From positions 1-49,247 of the forward strand of contig NZ_MSQD01000015.1 of the NCBI RefSeq assembly GCF_002102475.1: 49,247 nt of DNA. The letters run 5' to 3'. The notes under the pieces were generated by a model. It had not been told where the DNA came from. It ran no database searches and saw only the letters and a list, made by a program, of their open reading frames with translations. Position numbers and translations under genes: made by a program. Positions 8,670 to 17,590 of this stretch are shown here, in pieces. The DNA comes from Thermoanaerobacterium sp. PSU-2. GTDB taxonomy: Bacteria > Bacillota > Thermoanaerobacteria > Thermoanaerobacterales > Thermoanaerobacteraceae. Within the stretch, counting starts at the first letter, position 1, and every line of letters starts with the position of its first letter.

Positions 8670-8679
8670 CCTTAATCAT
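8656..8679 (-). CDS. Leader peptide MIKGVLK
   Basis: Seven-codon ORF (ATG at 8679, TAA at 8656) with an AAAGGAAAG ribosome-binding site 9 nt upstream, located about 25 nt after the predicted transcription start. Codons 4-7 and the start of the stop lie in the 11-bp segment that pairs with 8551-8561. A small hairpin (GCCATT/AATGGC, 8636-8655) follows the stop directly. Its position and pairing make a regulatory stalling peptide likely. Confidence 0.55.
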   Translation of the reverse strand: MIKGVLK

Positions 8680-8712
8680 CACAATCTTTCCTTTCAAAGA
8701 GAAACTACAGAT

Positions 8713-8742
8713 ATTATACCACTGAGGACAAAACAATTGCAA
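8713..8742 (-). promoter_or_regulatory. Promoter of the ABC exporter leader
   Basis: Minus-strand TTGCAA (8737-8742), 18-bp spacer, TATAAT (8713-8718). It places transcription start near 8706, giving a ~285-nt leader before the first exporter gene. Confidence 0.7.
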
Positions 8743-8792
8743 CAAATTTTAGTAAAAAAATCCTCAAAATGATCAGAAGCTTAACAAGCATT

Positions 8793-8821
8793 AAAAAAAC
8801 AGGAATCAAACCTGCTTTTTT
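8793..8821 (-). terminator. Terminator of the HicAB/SecB-like operon
   Basis: Minus-strand hairpin AAAAAGCAGG / CCTGTTTTTTT with a 7-nt loop, ending in seven T residues just after the stop at 8828. Confidence 0.7.
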
Positions 8822-8827
8822 GATTTT

Positions 8828-9244
8828 TTAGTTTTTATTATTTTTTAATTTAACAATTGGCGGTAAAACATATGGTTGTTTTAACATTTCATTAGTAATA
8901 AAGCTAACGATAAAACTCATTTTATCCGCCATAAAATTCAAAATATCTATTATATTTTCTTCAATTTTTTTTATTGTTATAGTTTGTTTGAAATTAAATT
9001 TTCCTATTAATTCAATTTCAATATTAAATATTGTCTTTGGTTCAAATCCTATTTGACTTATTAATTTTATTTCAGCATAATTATCATCAACATGCAATAT
9101 TTCATATTCAAATTCTTCTACAGGTTTAATGTCATCATCATTTTCAAGAATAGTATTAGATACTATTTCACCAGCAACTTTATTAAGTATAATCTCATTG
9201 TTTTCAATTTTTTCAATAATACTTTCTTTTTTTTTCTTAGACAT
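8828..9244 (-). CDS. SecB-like chaperone of a toxin-antitoxin-chaperone module
   Basis: 138 residues. The N-terminus is charged (MSKKKKESIIEKIENNE). The rest shows alternating strands (EFEYEILHVDDNYAEIKL, FNIEIELIGKFNFKQTITI) and the ending MLKQPYVLPPIVKLK. The hydrophobic-PP-hydrophobic ending after a helix is like the C-terminal part of the SecB fold. Clostridia do not normally use SecB for export, and SecB-like proteins are known next to HigBA, MqsRA and HicAB pairs (TAC systems). The gene follows hicB by 4 bp and its Shine-Dalgarno (GAGGTGA) overlaps the hicB stop codon, so they are co-translated. Assignment rests on fold-like patterns and context; not certain. Confidence 0.6.
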   Translation of the reverse strand: MSKKKKESIIEKIENNEIILNKVAGEIVSNTILENDDDIKPVEEFEYEILHVDDNYAEIKLISQIGFEPKTIFNIEIELIGKFNFKQTITIKKIEENIIDILNFMADKMSFIVSFITNEMLKQPYVLPPIVKLKNNKN

Positions 9245-9248
9245 AATT

Positions 9249-9734
9249 TCACCTCATTGCTAATTTTTCTATTATATCAATATTTGAATTTTTTCTCTCA
9301 TGCCATTTATCTTTAGATTTTTTGTTTATTTTACTTGTAACTACTACATTATGATTTATATTCACGTTTCTTTCTCCTTTTTTATATCCAATAGCAAACG
9401 AAAGTAAATTCTGAATTAGATTATTTAAACTTATTTCTTCTTTTTCGGCCATTTCAGAAAGTATTTTATGCATAGTTTTTGGCATTCTTAAAAGAATTTT
9501 CCCACTATAATCATTTTCATCTTTATATTCATCAAATTCAGGAATCGCTCTGTTTAATTCTTTTGCAGTTTCTACCCAGCATTTTATAGCGTCTTGAACA
9601 TTTTTTAAAGCTTCTTCTGGAGTCTCACCATCACTCATACAGCCTGGCAATTTAGGTACATAGGCTAAATAGCCACCACCATCTTTTTCAGAAAGTTTAA
9701 CAAGTTCAACTTTATAATTTAATTCGTTTGCCAT
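9249..9734 (-). CDS. hicB: HicB antitoxin with C-terminal extension
   Basis: 161 residues. Residues 1-70 are the HicB partial RNase H fold (GGGYLAYVPKLPGCMSDG, EALKNVQDAIKCWVE). Residues ~80-125 are a ribbon-helix-helix-type DNA-binding region (ILLRMPKTMHKILSEMAEKE, SLNNLIQNLLSFAIG). An extra basic tail follows (about 126-161; NKKSKDKWHERKNSNIDII). In HigA of the M. tuberculosis TAC system a C-terminal extension makes the antitoxin dependent on the SecB-like chaperone (ChAD). This tail, directly before the SecB-like gene, is a candidate for the same role. HicB neutralises HicA and represses the operon; a dyad overlaps the promoter (10069-10086). Confidence 0.88.
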   Translation of the reverse strand: MANELNYKVELVKLSEKDGGGYLAYVPKLPGCMSDGETPEEALKNVQDAIKCWVETAKELNRAIPEFDEYKDENDYSGKILLRMPKTMHKILSEMAEKEEISLNNLIQNLLSFAIGYKKGERNVNINHNVVVTSKINKKSKDKWHERKNSNIDIIEKLAMR

Positions 9735-9764
9735 TATTCCAACACCTCTCCAATCAACACCAAT

Positions 9765-10016
9765 TTAATCATAATATCTAATATCCTGAATCATCTTTAA
9801 GGCTTTTTTAACATAGATCTCTTTGACAAAAGGTTTATTTTTAGGCACTGTCAATATATCCGCTAATTTTGGATGGAAATATGTTACATGACTAGAACCA
9901 CTTTTTGGTTCTCGCACACCAAAACCAAAATGTCTTAAAATTTTATCAAGTTGTTCATACCTGACATTCTTAGGATTCTTCTCCATCTTTTCAAAGAGTT
10001 TTTCTATTTGACTCAT
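9765..10016 (-). CDS. hicA: HicA mRNA interferase toxin
   Basis: 83 residues, full length for HicA. It has the dsRBD-like pattern with KSGSSHVTYFHP (catalytic His43) and ILTVPKNKPFVKEIYVKKALKMI. HicA cleaves mRNA independently of the ribosome and is held inactive by HicB. GGAGG precedes the ATG at 10016. It is first gene of a three-gene operon (toxin-antitoxin-chaperone), in toxin-first order as is common for hicAB. Confidence 0.9.
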   Translation of the reverse strand: MSQIEKLFEKMEKNPKNVRYEQLDKILRHFGFGVREPKSGSSHVTYFHPKLADILTVPKNKPFVKEIYVKKALKMIQDIRYYD

Positions 10017-10068
10017 TGAAATCCTCCATATATAAGCATTTCCAAAGCGAAATTATCTTATACATTTT

Positions 10069-10107
10069 GATACTATATATAATATCATTTTTGATTAAAT
10101 AATTCAA
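10069..10107 (-). promoter_or_regulatory. hicAB promoter with overlapping 18-bp dyad (probable HicB operator)
   Basis: TTGAAT (10102-10107), 17-bp spacer, TATTAT (10079-10084) on the minus strand. An 18-bp dyad (10069-10086, GATATTATATATAGTATC, 8 of 9 pairs matched) covers the -10. This fits autorepression by a ribbon-helix-helix antitoxin. Confidence 0.65.
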
Positions 10108-10126
10108 CATTTCTATAAAAAAATCC

Positions 10127-10471
10127 TTAATGTTTAGCTTTCTTTATATTCAAAAAAACTGGAACTTCAATTGTTTTTACAGGTTTTTCTCATAAAAGTA
10201 CTCATCAAGCTTTAGTGATGTATCTGCATCAAAATACCTTTCGTCACATTCTACGCATTCAAATACTGGCACATGCTCAATACAATAAGCTTATCATTTA
10301 CCCATTTTTCTATTCTCGTCTCTTTCTTTTCTAATTTCCCACCACACTTAAACACATGTCATTCATGATATTTATATCCTCTTGTTCTTTCATCAACCCA
10401 TTTGGGTAATTCTGGAGTAATTGACCTTTTAATATCAATTTCTTGATCATTTTTATATCAAAATCATTCAT
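10127..10471 (-). pseudogene. Decayed YgiT/MqsA-type zinc-finger gene
   Basis: Pieces of a YgiT-type protein can be read in different frames: PELPKWVDERTRGYKYHE, then TGA, then HVFKCGGKLEKKETRIEKW, then after a frameshift EHVPVFECVECDERYFDADT, and after another KPVKTIEVPVF. The CGG, the CxxC and the EHVPVFEC spacing are those of the two-CxxC zinc finger of this family (antitoxin-like, or partner of DUF4258 proteins). The TGA falls where the second Cys of the first CxxC-type pair is expected. At least one nonsense and two frameshift changes make it inactive. It directly precedes hicA. Confidence 0.7.
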
Positions 10472-10534
10472 ATATTAATAACCTTTAATTTAATTACATC
10501 ATATCAAATATTTAAACTATGCTTTACAAAAGCT

Positions 10535-10569
10535 AACTGCCAACAGCTTCTTAAGAAGTGTTGGCAGTT
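10535..10569 (-). terminator. Probable terminator of the pectinase gene
   Basis: Perfect 10-bp inverted repeat AACTGCCAAC/GTTGGCAGTT with an inner CTTCTTAAGAAG, followed on the minus strand by TAGCTTTTG. The stop codon is at 10577. Confidence 0.6.
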
Positions 10570-10576
10570 GAAATGA

Positions 10577-13500
10577 TTATATGTTTCCGCTTTTCTCTAA
10601 TAAGCCGTATATGATAGCTGCTGCTTCCGCTCTTGTGGCATTTCCTTTAGGTGCAAATACGTTGTTGGGCTCTCCATTTACTATTCCTAATCTTGCTGCA
10701 TTTGCCACTACATTTCTTGCCCAGTCGCTTATGGTTTTGTCGTCGCTAAATGATGTGGCACCTAAGTTTTCTTCTTTGTACTGTGTCAGCATCTCGTATG
10801 CCCTCATGGCTATTGCTGTCATCTCTTCTCTTGTTATGCTGTCATTTGGCCTTGCGTTCTTTCCATCACCTTCTATTAATCCTGCTTTGTATGCTGCCTC
10901 TATTGCGTTTGCATACCAGTCTCCACTCTTTACATCGCTAAATTCTCCGCTGTATGCTTCTTCTTTTATGTTTAATAGCCTCAGTATCATTGCTGTGAAT
11001 TCTGCTCTCGTTACTGTCTTGTTTGGTTCATACTGGGTGTCTGTCATCCCTTCTACTATGTGCCTTGATGCTAATACTTCTATTACGTCTTTCGCCCAAT
11101 TGTCTTTTATGTCATTAAATGTCTTGTCGTACTCAAATGCTGCGTATTGTGAGAAGTGCGTCGCATTGAATGTTATTGTTCCAGATGACACGTCTACCTT
11201 TCCACCCACGTATTCCCATTGATTTGTCGTTGGGTTGTAGTAGTACACTGCTACTTTTCTTGGATCGTTGGCTTTTGATATATTTAATGTTACTTCTACT
11301 GGTTTTGCCAATGTTGCATTGCCACTGCTACTGCCTATCGTTATGTCTACTACATTAGAAAGTGGCACATAATTTGTCACATTAGGCTTTCCATTGTCTT
11401 TTATTGATACATTGACACCGTTTTGTATCTGGTTTTGGTTAAGTGCGTCTTTCGTAAGTGATATTGATGCGTTGTCTGATTTTATGACGATGTCTTTGCC
11501 GTTAGCAGCACTTGTATCTAAAATATCTTTAGAAATCTGTACGACTTTCTGTTGTCCTTGACCTATTGTGGTTATGTCAAATACGACTTCCTTGTCTTTT
11601 GAATTTACTATCAAGTCTTTAGCTTTTCCTGCATCAAGCGTCAATGTGATAATGTTGCCATTCTTTGTTATTACACCTATTGTATTGCTTACAGCACCAC
11701 TATTGTTGCTTATATTACTTGTGCTGCTTCCACTGTTATTATTTGTACTGCCTGTGCTACTGCCGCTATTGCCGGTACTGCCGCCAGTGTTTCCACCTTC
11801 CTGACCTGTAGTGCCATTGCCATTGTTGCCATTATCGCTTGGATTTACTATAACCGCAACATCGTCTTGAGGATCTATATTAAAAGGTATCCAATCTCCA
11901 AGAAATGCTGTTATGGCCTTATCTGCAGTGGAAATATCTGTGCCGTCTGTCAATTTCCCATCCTTAATTACTGTAGCCCATGAAACTCTTTGAGATGTAT
12001 TGTCAGTACCTGCTAAGGCTTCCATAGTGTCATATTCATACATCTTCGGCGATGTTCCTCCGAGCGTTGAAAGCCACCCTGCTGGCTGTATCAGTGATTG
12101 TAAAGTTCCGGAATAATCAGTAGGTTCTATTATAGTCTTATCAAACACAACTTCACTGGTATTTGCCAGCCAAGGTCTACCAAAATAACCAGGTTTAGAA
12201 TGTTTTGTAGATGCAGTATCAACACCAGGTGTCGTTGATGTTATAGTACAATTGTACATCAAGAAACCTCTCCCAGATGATTGCTGAGCAGCGGTAATAT
12301 ACCCTACATCGTTGCTGGCATCGCTTGTGTTGAAAACAAGCTGACACTTATAGAAAACTGCTGTCATAGGTCCAAATATATAATCAGTTGAACCCATTAT
12401 TACGCTTTTATTAAATGCTGCTATTGAATTGTTTCCACCATATAGTGTATCTTGTCTTCCAACAAATCTACAATTGTTAAAGTAAATTTGTTTCGCATTA
12501 TCAGCTATTGCAAGCGCAGCAGCTCTTTCTACAAACGATTTGTTTTGGACTGCAGTGTCACCTGCATCTGTAGGTCTTACGCCTTTATTGCCAACATCAG
12601 GCACTACCACATCATTAGCCTCTTTATCAGATATATATTGGTTGTATGAATTTTCAAATATTATCCCATCTGCCTCAAATCCATCAGCATAGACAACCAC
12701 TGTTGCATTCCAGAAACTTCCATTCGTAGTGCCTGCACCTGGATTGTGGTATGTCAAATAGCCGTTTGCTTTATTTACAGCTAATAAATCTGCATGATAC
12801 TTGCCATCTGGACCCATGCTATAGTAGCTATACCCCGTACCATAATATGAAGTTATTCTTACTGCATTTTTGTCAATTCCAACGCCCTCATTTGTCAAAT
12901 TAATACTTGGTTGTATGCTTGCATTTTTTATGGTAACATTGGGCACATCTATGACCAACATCTCTTCGTAATTACCTGGTTGAACTTCAATAGTAACTCT
13001 TTCGTTATTGGGACGATACATCGCTCTAACAGCATCTAACGCATCACTAATTGAAGTATAATCACAATCTTTTGGTCCTACAGTTATAGTTTCTTTATAA
13101 GGAACAGGAGTATAAACCCTGATACTGGTCAAATATGTTTGTGATGCATTATTGCCAGCAATACCAGTTAAAGTCACGTATCCATCGCTTTGTGCAACAT
13201 AAGTAGCCGTCTTAATTTGATTTGTGCTTCCTAAGTTGACATCTACATTTGTAGTAGCGTCATTATTAAAATTAAATGCCGCACTACTTGTGTAACTTAC
13301 AAAGACTATGTCTCCTGATTTTACAGGAACATCTATAGTTCCGCCTTTGGAAAGCAGCAGATAATAATTATTTTCAGAGACTCCACTGCTTGAAAGCTTA
13401 AGACCTAAATAGTAGTTAGAACCATTAATCGCCTCAATGCCTGGTCCCAATGCAATGGAGTTATACATAGCAAAATCCCATTTTGTTATAGGTTTAAAAT

Positions 13501-16500
13501 TCAAATCAACTGTATTAGGTGCATCTTTTACTATTAAATCAGGTGTTGGAGTTAATACAACCGGATATTCACCTGTTCCTTTTATGCTAATCTTATATTG
13601 CCCATCTCTCAAACTAATGTTGCTATCAGTTAGATTAAACGTATAGCTATAGCCTGGCTCGTTTATATTTGTAAATGTAATTGTAGCACTGTTTTTTATA
13701 GAATCGTCAAGTCCTGTTGTATTTACAGTAATTTGATAAGTAGGCTTTGGTGTAAACACAAAATCATGCGTTCCATCGCTATTCGCACTTATTGTATTTT
13801 CATTAAGGGTATAATCATTAACACCTTCCGCATCTAAGGTATAAGTTACACCAGTCTCAAGCTGAACAGTGTAAGAGCCATCACTTGATATACTTATTTG
13901 TGGCACATAAATATTTGAAGATACAAAGTTTAGTTTCAACTTTGCCAGCGCATCCTGCGAGAGCCCTGTAATATGTCCTGTCAATGTTACAAGAGACGCC
14001 TTTTCTACACTAACATCAAACGTCTGATCGCCAGCACCATTTGCTATTGACAGTGTTTTCGCACTTGTAATAAGGTATCCATTGGCATTGTTTAGGCTTA
14101 CGTCATAATCATAATTCTCGTTTAATGTTATTGTATATTTTCCATTGACAACATCTGCCGTTGTAACTTCTCCGTTTTCTTTATTTGTGAATGTAACTCC
14201 ATAATTTGAAAGATCTGATGGTGCTGAAACTGTTCCACTGACAGTTACTGGCCTTGTATGCTGTCTGTAAACTCTGGCCACTACAAGCTTTTCATCTTTA
14301 GAGTATATCTTGTAAAGTCCTTCTTCAGATGCATAGAATGTCATTACACTCGCAGTACTTGAACCTAAAGTATGGACTTGTGTAGAAACATTTCCGCTGG
14401 GTGACTGAAAAACAATTGTAGAAGGATTTCCGTTTGATGCTACTACCAAAGTCACAATATCATCTTTTTGCAAGTAAACTCCTATATATACATTAGGATT
14501 TGCACTTGAATTTGAATAAAGATACCCTGAATAAGTTATACTTCCATCACTGCTTTTCAAAGATTTCGAGTCATACCGGGTTAGACTTGTATTTATTGTC
14601 CTTAGCCTGTGTGTGTTTAATTTTCCTCCATCGCTAAAGACAAATTCTCCATTGTTAAGCGTAAAACCATTTATTGTAACACCTGATGTTCCCGGAGTAA
14701 CACCTGGATACAAGCTATTTATAATGTCCACCGTTAATTTATTGTTATATTTTGTCGGATCTAACTGTTCCGCGCCAAAGTCCCATACATCTATCTTGTT
14801 GTAATCTATCGTCTCCGTTCCGCCACCTTCCTGACCTGTAGTATTTGCCTTGGCAGTAGTAAATGTAACTATTGGTCCAAAGATAGTATTGTTTTGATCA
14901 TCTGTTGCTTCAACAGTTATTGTATACTGAGTATCTGGATTAAGTCCCGTAAGGTCGTAAGTCGTAGTGTTTCCATCAGCCTTTCCCAATATGGTGCCGT
15001 CTGTACCTACAAGCTGATATCCTGTATAAGTGCCAGAAACTGCACTTGTCCAAGTTATCGATGCACTGTCGTACGTCACATTCGACACTGTAGCTGTGCT
15101 ATTTGATGGCCACTCTGGAATCTGCGGCTGTGTAGTATTTCCCGTAAACTGTATATTAGTTGAATGAACAAGATGCCATGGATTTACAGGTGTCGTCTTA
15201 TCGCCATCATAATTAGGAGTAGAGCCATAGAAAACTACATTATTGAATGTACTGTTTTTCAAATAGTAAATCTTCGTCTGATACGTTCCAGCGCCAAAAA
15301 ATACATTGTTGAAAGTAATGTTGTAATCAAATCCATCCGGCGCACCCTGGAACATTATGGCGTATTTTTTAGATCCATTTACCGTACAATTTTCCACCGT
15401 AATATCATGGAATGTCGGTTCATCTGGTGCCCAATTGCTGGTATCTGTAGGCAATGCGCTTGAATATCCATCCGTTAGCAAGAATGGCGATCCATCATTA
15501 TCTGTTATATACGCAAGGGCACTATCTCTAAATGTAATATTTCTTGCACCGCCGCCATTGCCGCTTTGAGATTTACCTCTTAGCCCTATAGCGGTTCCAT
15601 TTATGACATTGTCCTCAGCTAAAATGTTCTGAATCCACGCTGCAGTATGGCTGCCCATGGCTATTACACCATGTCCTCTGCCAAAGTAGTTGTCAAACAC
15701 CCATGCATCTCCCGTTGGAGGATTTTGTTCACCTGAAAGTCCAACGCCTGCATCGAAGTTGACATCGTCATCCCCTGTATTGAATACAGAATTTACGACA
15801 GTCAAACCTGTGCTGTTGCCAAAATCTATGCCATCGCCATTATTGCAGTCATAAGTTGAGGCAATCAATTGGTTTAAAACAACATTCTGCGAATTCGTGA
15901 CAGATATTGTATGGAAAGACGGATTTGTCACCGTAAGCCCGTCACCGATGTAAAGCCCATTGACATTGTTAAATACCATCAAGTTAGACCTTGTAGCATA
16001 GGCATTGCTGGTGCCTTGAGATGAATATTTATTAAACTGATTTAAGGCAAGGTGGTTTTTCGCAGTAGTCGATATGTTGCTGCTATTTCCCTTTTGATAT
16101 TGGTCAAACTGATCATCAATAGGCACGCTGGTATCTTTGCTGGAAACTTGCGCCCATCCATTGCCGTTTATCACGCCATGTCCTACAATCCTTATATTTT
16201 GATACTGTATCGTATTGCCGTACACATCCGTGCTGACTGTAGAAATAAGAGGCGCTGACTTCTGTCCTACTTGGCTCGGATCAGTATCGTATGGATTTGG
16301 ATATTGGTCTGGATCTGTGGTACCTAAAAGCGTACCTTCTACATCAAGTGTCATATTGCTTTTAAGATGTATAGGTCCTGTGACAAATATTTTCCCTGCA
16401 GGCACCAATACAACGCCACCGTCTGGACATTCGTCAATCGCCTTTTGTATTGCTGCCGTATTTAAAGTACCTGATGACGGTATTCCGTTTACATCGTCCG

Positions 16501-17050
16501 CCAGCACGCCATCACCTATAGCGCCTGTTGACTCTATATTTATGATGTTTTCACTCGGTATTGAAGGCGCAGTGCTTTGAGTGATTGTAACTGGTGTTGA
16601 TGTATTGCCATTAGCATCTACAGATTGTACTTGAATCGTATACAACGTATCAGGCTTAAGCCCTGTAAGCACAAATGAATGCATAGAAATCTTATATGCA
16701 CTCATCACAGTATTCCCACTGTCATCCTTTAAATCTCCAACATTATTATCGTAAAATTGCTTAATATATGGACTTGCCACTGTTTGATTCTCACTTGCAT
16801 AGTATACTTGTTCATAGACACTATCGCTTACAGTAATCTTGTAGTCGGTAATATCACTGTAATTATCCGGTTTATGCCAAACAAGAGTAAAACCCGTATC
16901 TGTTACAGAACCTGATAAGACTTGCAGATTCAAAGGTGCTGCCGGTGCAGAAGTAGTATCTGCAAATGCTTTACTCATTGGCATTGTAAACACCATCAAA
17001 AATGTCAATAAGAACGAAACAAAACTATTAAGTTTCTTTCCTATACCCAT
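10577..17050 (-). CDS. S-layer-anchored bifunctional pectinase: polygalacturonase (GH28) + pectin methylesterase (CE8)
   Basis: 2157-residue secreted enzyme. Order: signal peptide (1-31, cut after AFA); FN3 (~35-160); GH28 (~170-640) with catalytic NTGDDD (~425), GHG (~460) and RGK (~487); second FN3 (~648-735); linker TTGQEGG. Beta-rich modules follow (~745-1310), two beginning WDF-like and two resembling carboxypeptidase-regulatory/Ig folds. CE8 spans ~1318-1725 with GRQDTLY (~1533), nucleophile GSTDYIFG (~1551) and GRPW (~1623). Then come a second TTGQEGG linker with Gly/Ser/Asn repeats, a beta domain (~1790-1970) and three SLH domains (~1979-2157). Methylesterase demethylates pectin, polygalacturonase cuts the product; SLH repeats hold the enzyme on the cell wall. 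AGGAGGG precedes the ATG. Monocistronic. Confidence 0.96.
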   Translation of the reverse strand: MGIGKKLNSFVSFLLTFLMVFTMPMSKAFADTTSAPAAPLNLQVLSGSVTDTGFTLVWHKPDNYSDITDYKITVSDSVYEQVYYASENQTVASPYIKQFYDNNVGDLKDDSGNTVMSAYKISMHSFVLTGLKPDTLYTIQVQSVDANGNTSTPVTITQSTAPSIPSENIINIESTGAIGDGVLADDVNGIPSSGTLNTAAIQKAIDECPDGGVVLVPAGKIFVTGPIHLKSNMTLDVEGTLLGTTDPDQYPNPYDTDPSQVGQKSAPLISTVSTDVYGNTIQYQNIRIVGHGVINGNGWAQVSSKDTSVPIDDQFDQYQKGNSSNISTTAKNHLALNQFNKYSSQGTSNAYATRSNLMVFNNVNGLYIGDGLTVTNPSFHTISVTNSQNVVLNQLIASTYDCNNGDGIDFGNSTGLTVVNSVFNTGDDDVNFDAGVGLSGEQNPPTGDAWVFDNYFGRGHGVIAMGSHTAAWIQNILAEDNVINGTAIGLRGKSQSGNGGGARNITFRDSALAYITDNDGSPFLLTDGYSSALPTDTSNWAPDEPTFHDITVENCTVNGSKKYAIMFQGAPDGFDYNITFNNVFFGAGTYQTKIYYLKNSTFNNVVFYGSTPNYDGDKTTPVNPWHLVHSTNIQFTGNTTQPQIPEWPSNSTATVSNVTYDSASITWTSAVSGTYTGYQLVGTDGTILGKADGNTTTYDLTGLNPDTQYTITVEATDDQNNTIFGPIVTFTTAKANTTGQEGGGTETIDYNKIDVWDFGAEQLDPTKYNNKLTVDIINSLYPGVTPGTSGVTINGFTLNNGEFVFSDGGKLNTHRLRTINTSLTRYDSKSLKSSDGSITYSGYLYSNSSANPNVYIGVYLQKDDIVTLVVASNGNPSTIVFQSPSGNVSTQVHTLGSSTASVMTFYASEEGLYKIYSKDEKLVVARVYRQHTRPVTVSGTVSAPSDLSNYGVTFTNKENGEVTTADVVNGKYTITLNENYDYDVSLNNANGYLITSAKTLSIANGAGDQTFDVSVEKASLVTLTGHITGLSQDALAKLKLNFVSSNIYVPQISISSDGSYTVQLETGVTYTLDAEGVNDYTLNENTISANSDGTHDFVFTPKPTYQITVNTTGLDDSIKNSATITFTNINEPGYSYTFNLTDSNISLRDGQYKISIKGTGEYPVVLTPTPDLIVKDAPNTVDLNFKPITKWDFAMYNSIALGPGIEAINGSNYYLGLKLSSSGVSENNYYLLLSKGGTIDVPVKSGDIVFVSYTSSAAFNFNNDATTNVDVNLGSTNQIKTATYVAQSDGYVTLTGIAGNNASQTYLTSIRVYTPVPYKETITVGPKDCDYTSISDALDAVRAMYRPNNERVTIEVQPGNYEEMLVIDVPNVTIKNASIQPSINLTNEGVGIDKNAVRITSYYGTGYSYYSMGPDGKYHADLLAVNKANGYLTYHNPGAGTTNGSFWNATVVVYADGFEADGIIFENSYNQYISDKEANDVVVPDVGNKGVRPTDAGDTAVQNKSFVERAAALAIADNAKQIYFNNCRFVGRQDTLYGGNNSIAAFNKSVIMGSTDYIFGPMTAVFYKCQLVFNTSDASNDVGYITAAQQSSGRGFLMYNCTITSTTPGVDTASTKHSKPGYFGRPWLANTSEVVFDKTIIEPTDYSGTLQSLIQPAGWLSTLGGTSPKMYEYDTMEALAGTDNTSQRVSWATVIKDGKLTDGTDISTADKAITAFLGDWIPFNIDPQDDVAVIVNPSDNGNNGNGTTGQEGGNTGGSTGNSGSSTGSTNNNSGSSTSNISNNSGAVSNTIGVITKNGNIITLTLDAGKAKDLIVNSKDKEVVFDITTIGQGQQKVVQISKDILDTSAANGKDIVIKSDNASISLTKDALNQNQIQNGVNVSIKDNGKPNVTNYVPLSNVVDITIGSSSGNATLAKPVEVTLNISKANDPRKVAVYYYNPTTNQWEYVGGKVDVSSGTITFNATHFSQYAAFEYDKTFNDIKDNWAKDVIEVLASRHIVEGMTDTQYEPNKTVTRAEFTAMILRLLNIKEEAYSGEFSDVKSGDWYANAIEAAYKAGLIEGDGKNARPNDSITREEMTAIAMRAYEMLTQYKEENLGATSFSDDKTISDWARNVVANAARLGIVNGEPNNVFAPKGNATRAEAAAIIYGLLEKSGNI

Positions 17051-17590
17051 TGTTTTCCCTCCTAAAACATTATTTGTTCTTCAATCATTTTAAACTTGCA
17101 AATAGACTTATAAACCTTTACACCTCCCGTCTTCAAAATTTACATCAGTTAACAAATTTGTGCGTAAAGAGTTATTTAGCAATGCTTAAAAAGCCCATAT
17201 TAGAGTTTAAAACCTCATGCACACGTTAACAATTTTAGCTGCCAAAAATGTTTATTGAAAAATATAAAGATTTAGAAATTTAGCAAAACAACAGAAAACA
17301 ATAGCAAATAATACTATGAATAATAAATAATACAAGTTTAAAATCATTAAATTTACATATTTTGGGTTGAACCGTTTCATTTAGCTTCTTATGTAAGTAT
17401 ATCTAAACAATTGTTAACGTGAACACTTTCTTCGTAATTTATTATATATCTTATCACAATAAATGTCAATAAGGATATTGAATAGACACATATGGTATTT
17501 TATAAAAATTATGCAGCCATGACTAACGCACACCAGTTCCCTTATCTGCTACAATTTGAAAATGTGCCTCTTTTTAAAACTGTAACCATA
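17051..17590 (-). promoter_or_regulatory. Pectinase upstream region with GTTAACA elements (LacI-type operator candidates)
   Basis: This 540-bp gap has no gene. It holds three GTTAAC elements: 17148-17154, 17222-17234 (CACGTTAACAATT) and 17412-17425 (TGTTAACGTGAACA). The last is a dyad with central CG (6 of 7 pairs), the usual form of a LacI/GalR-family operator; the second shares its TGTTAACGTG half in opposite orientation. KdgR-like LacI regulators control pectin genes in Firmicutes, so pectin-inducible repression is plausible but inferred. A weak promoter candidate (TTGTAT, 16 bp, TATTAT) lies near 17310-17340. Confidence 0.4.
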
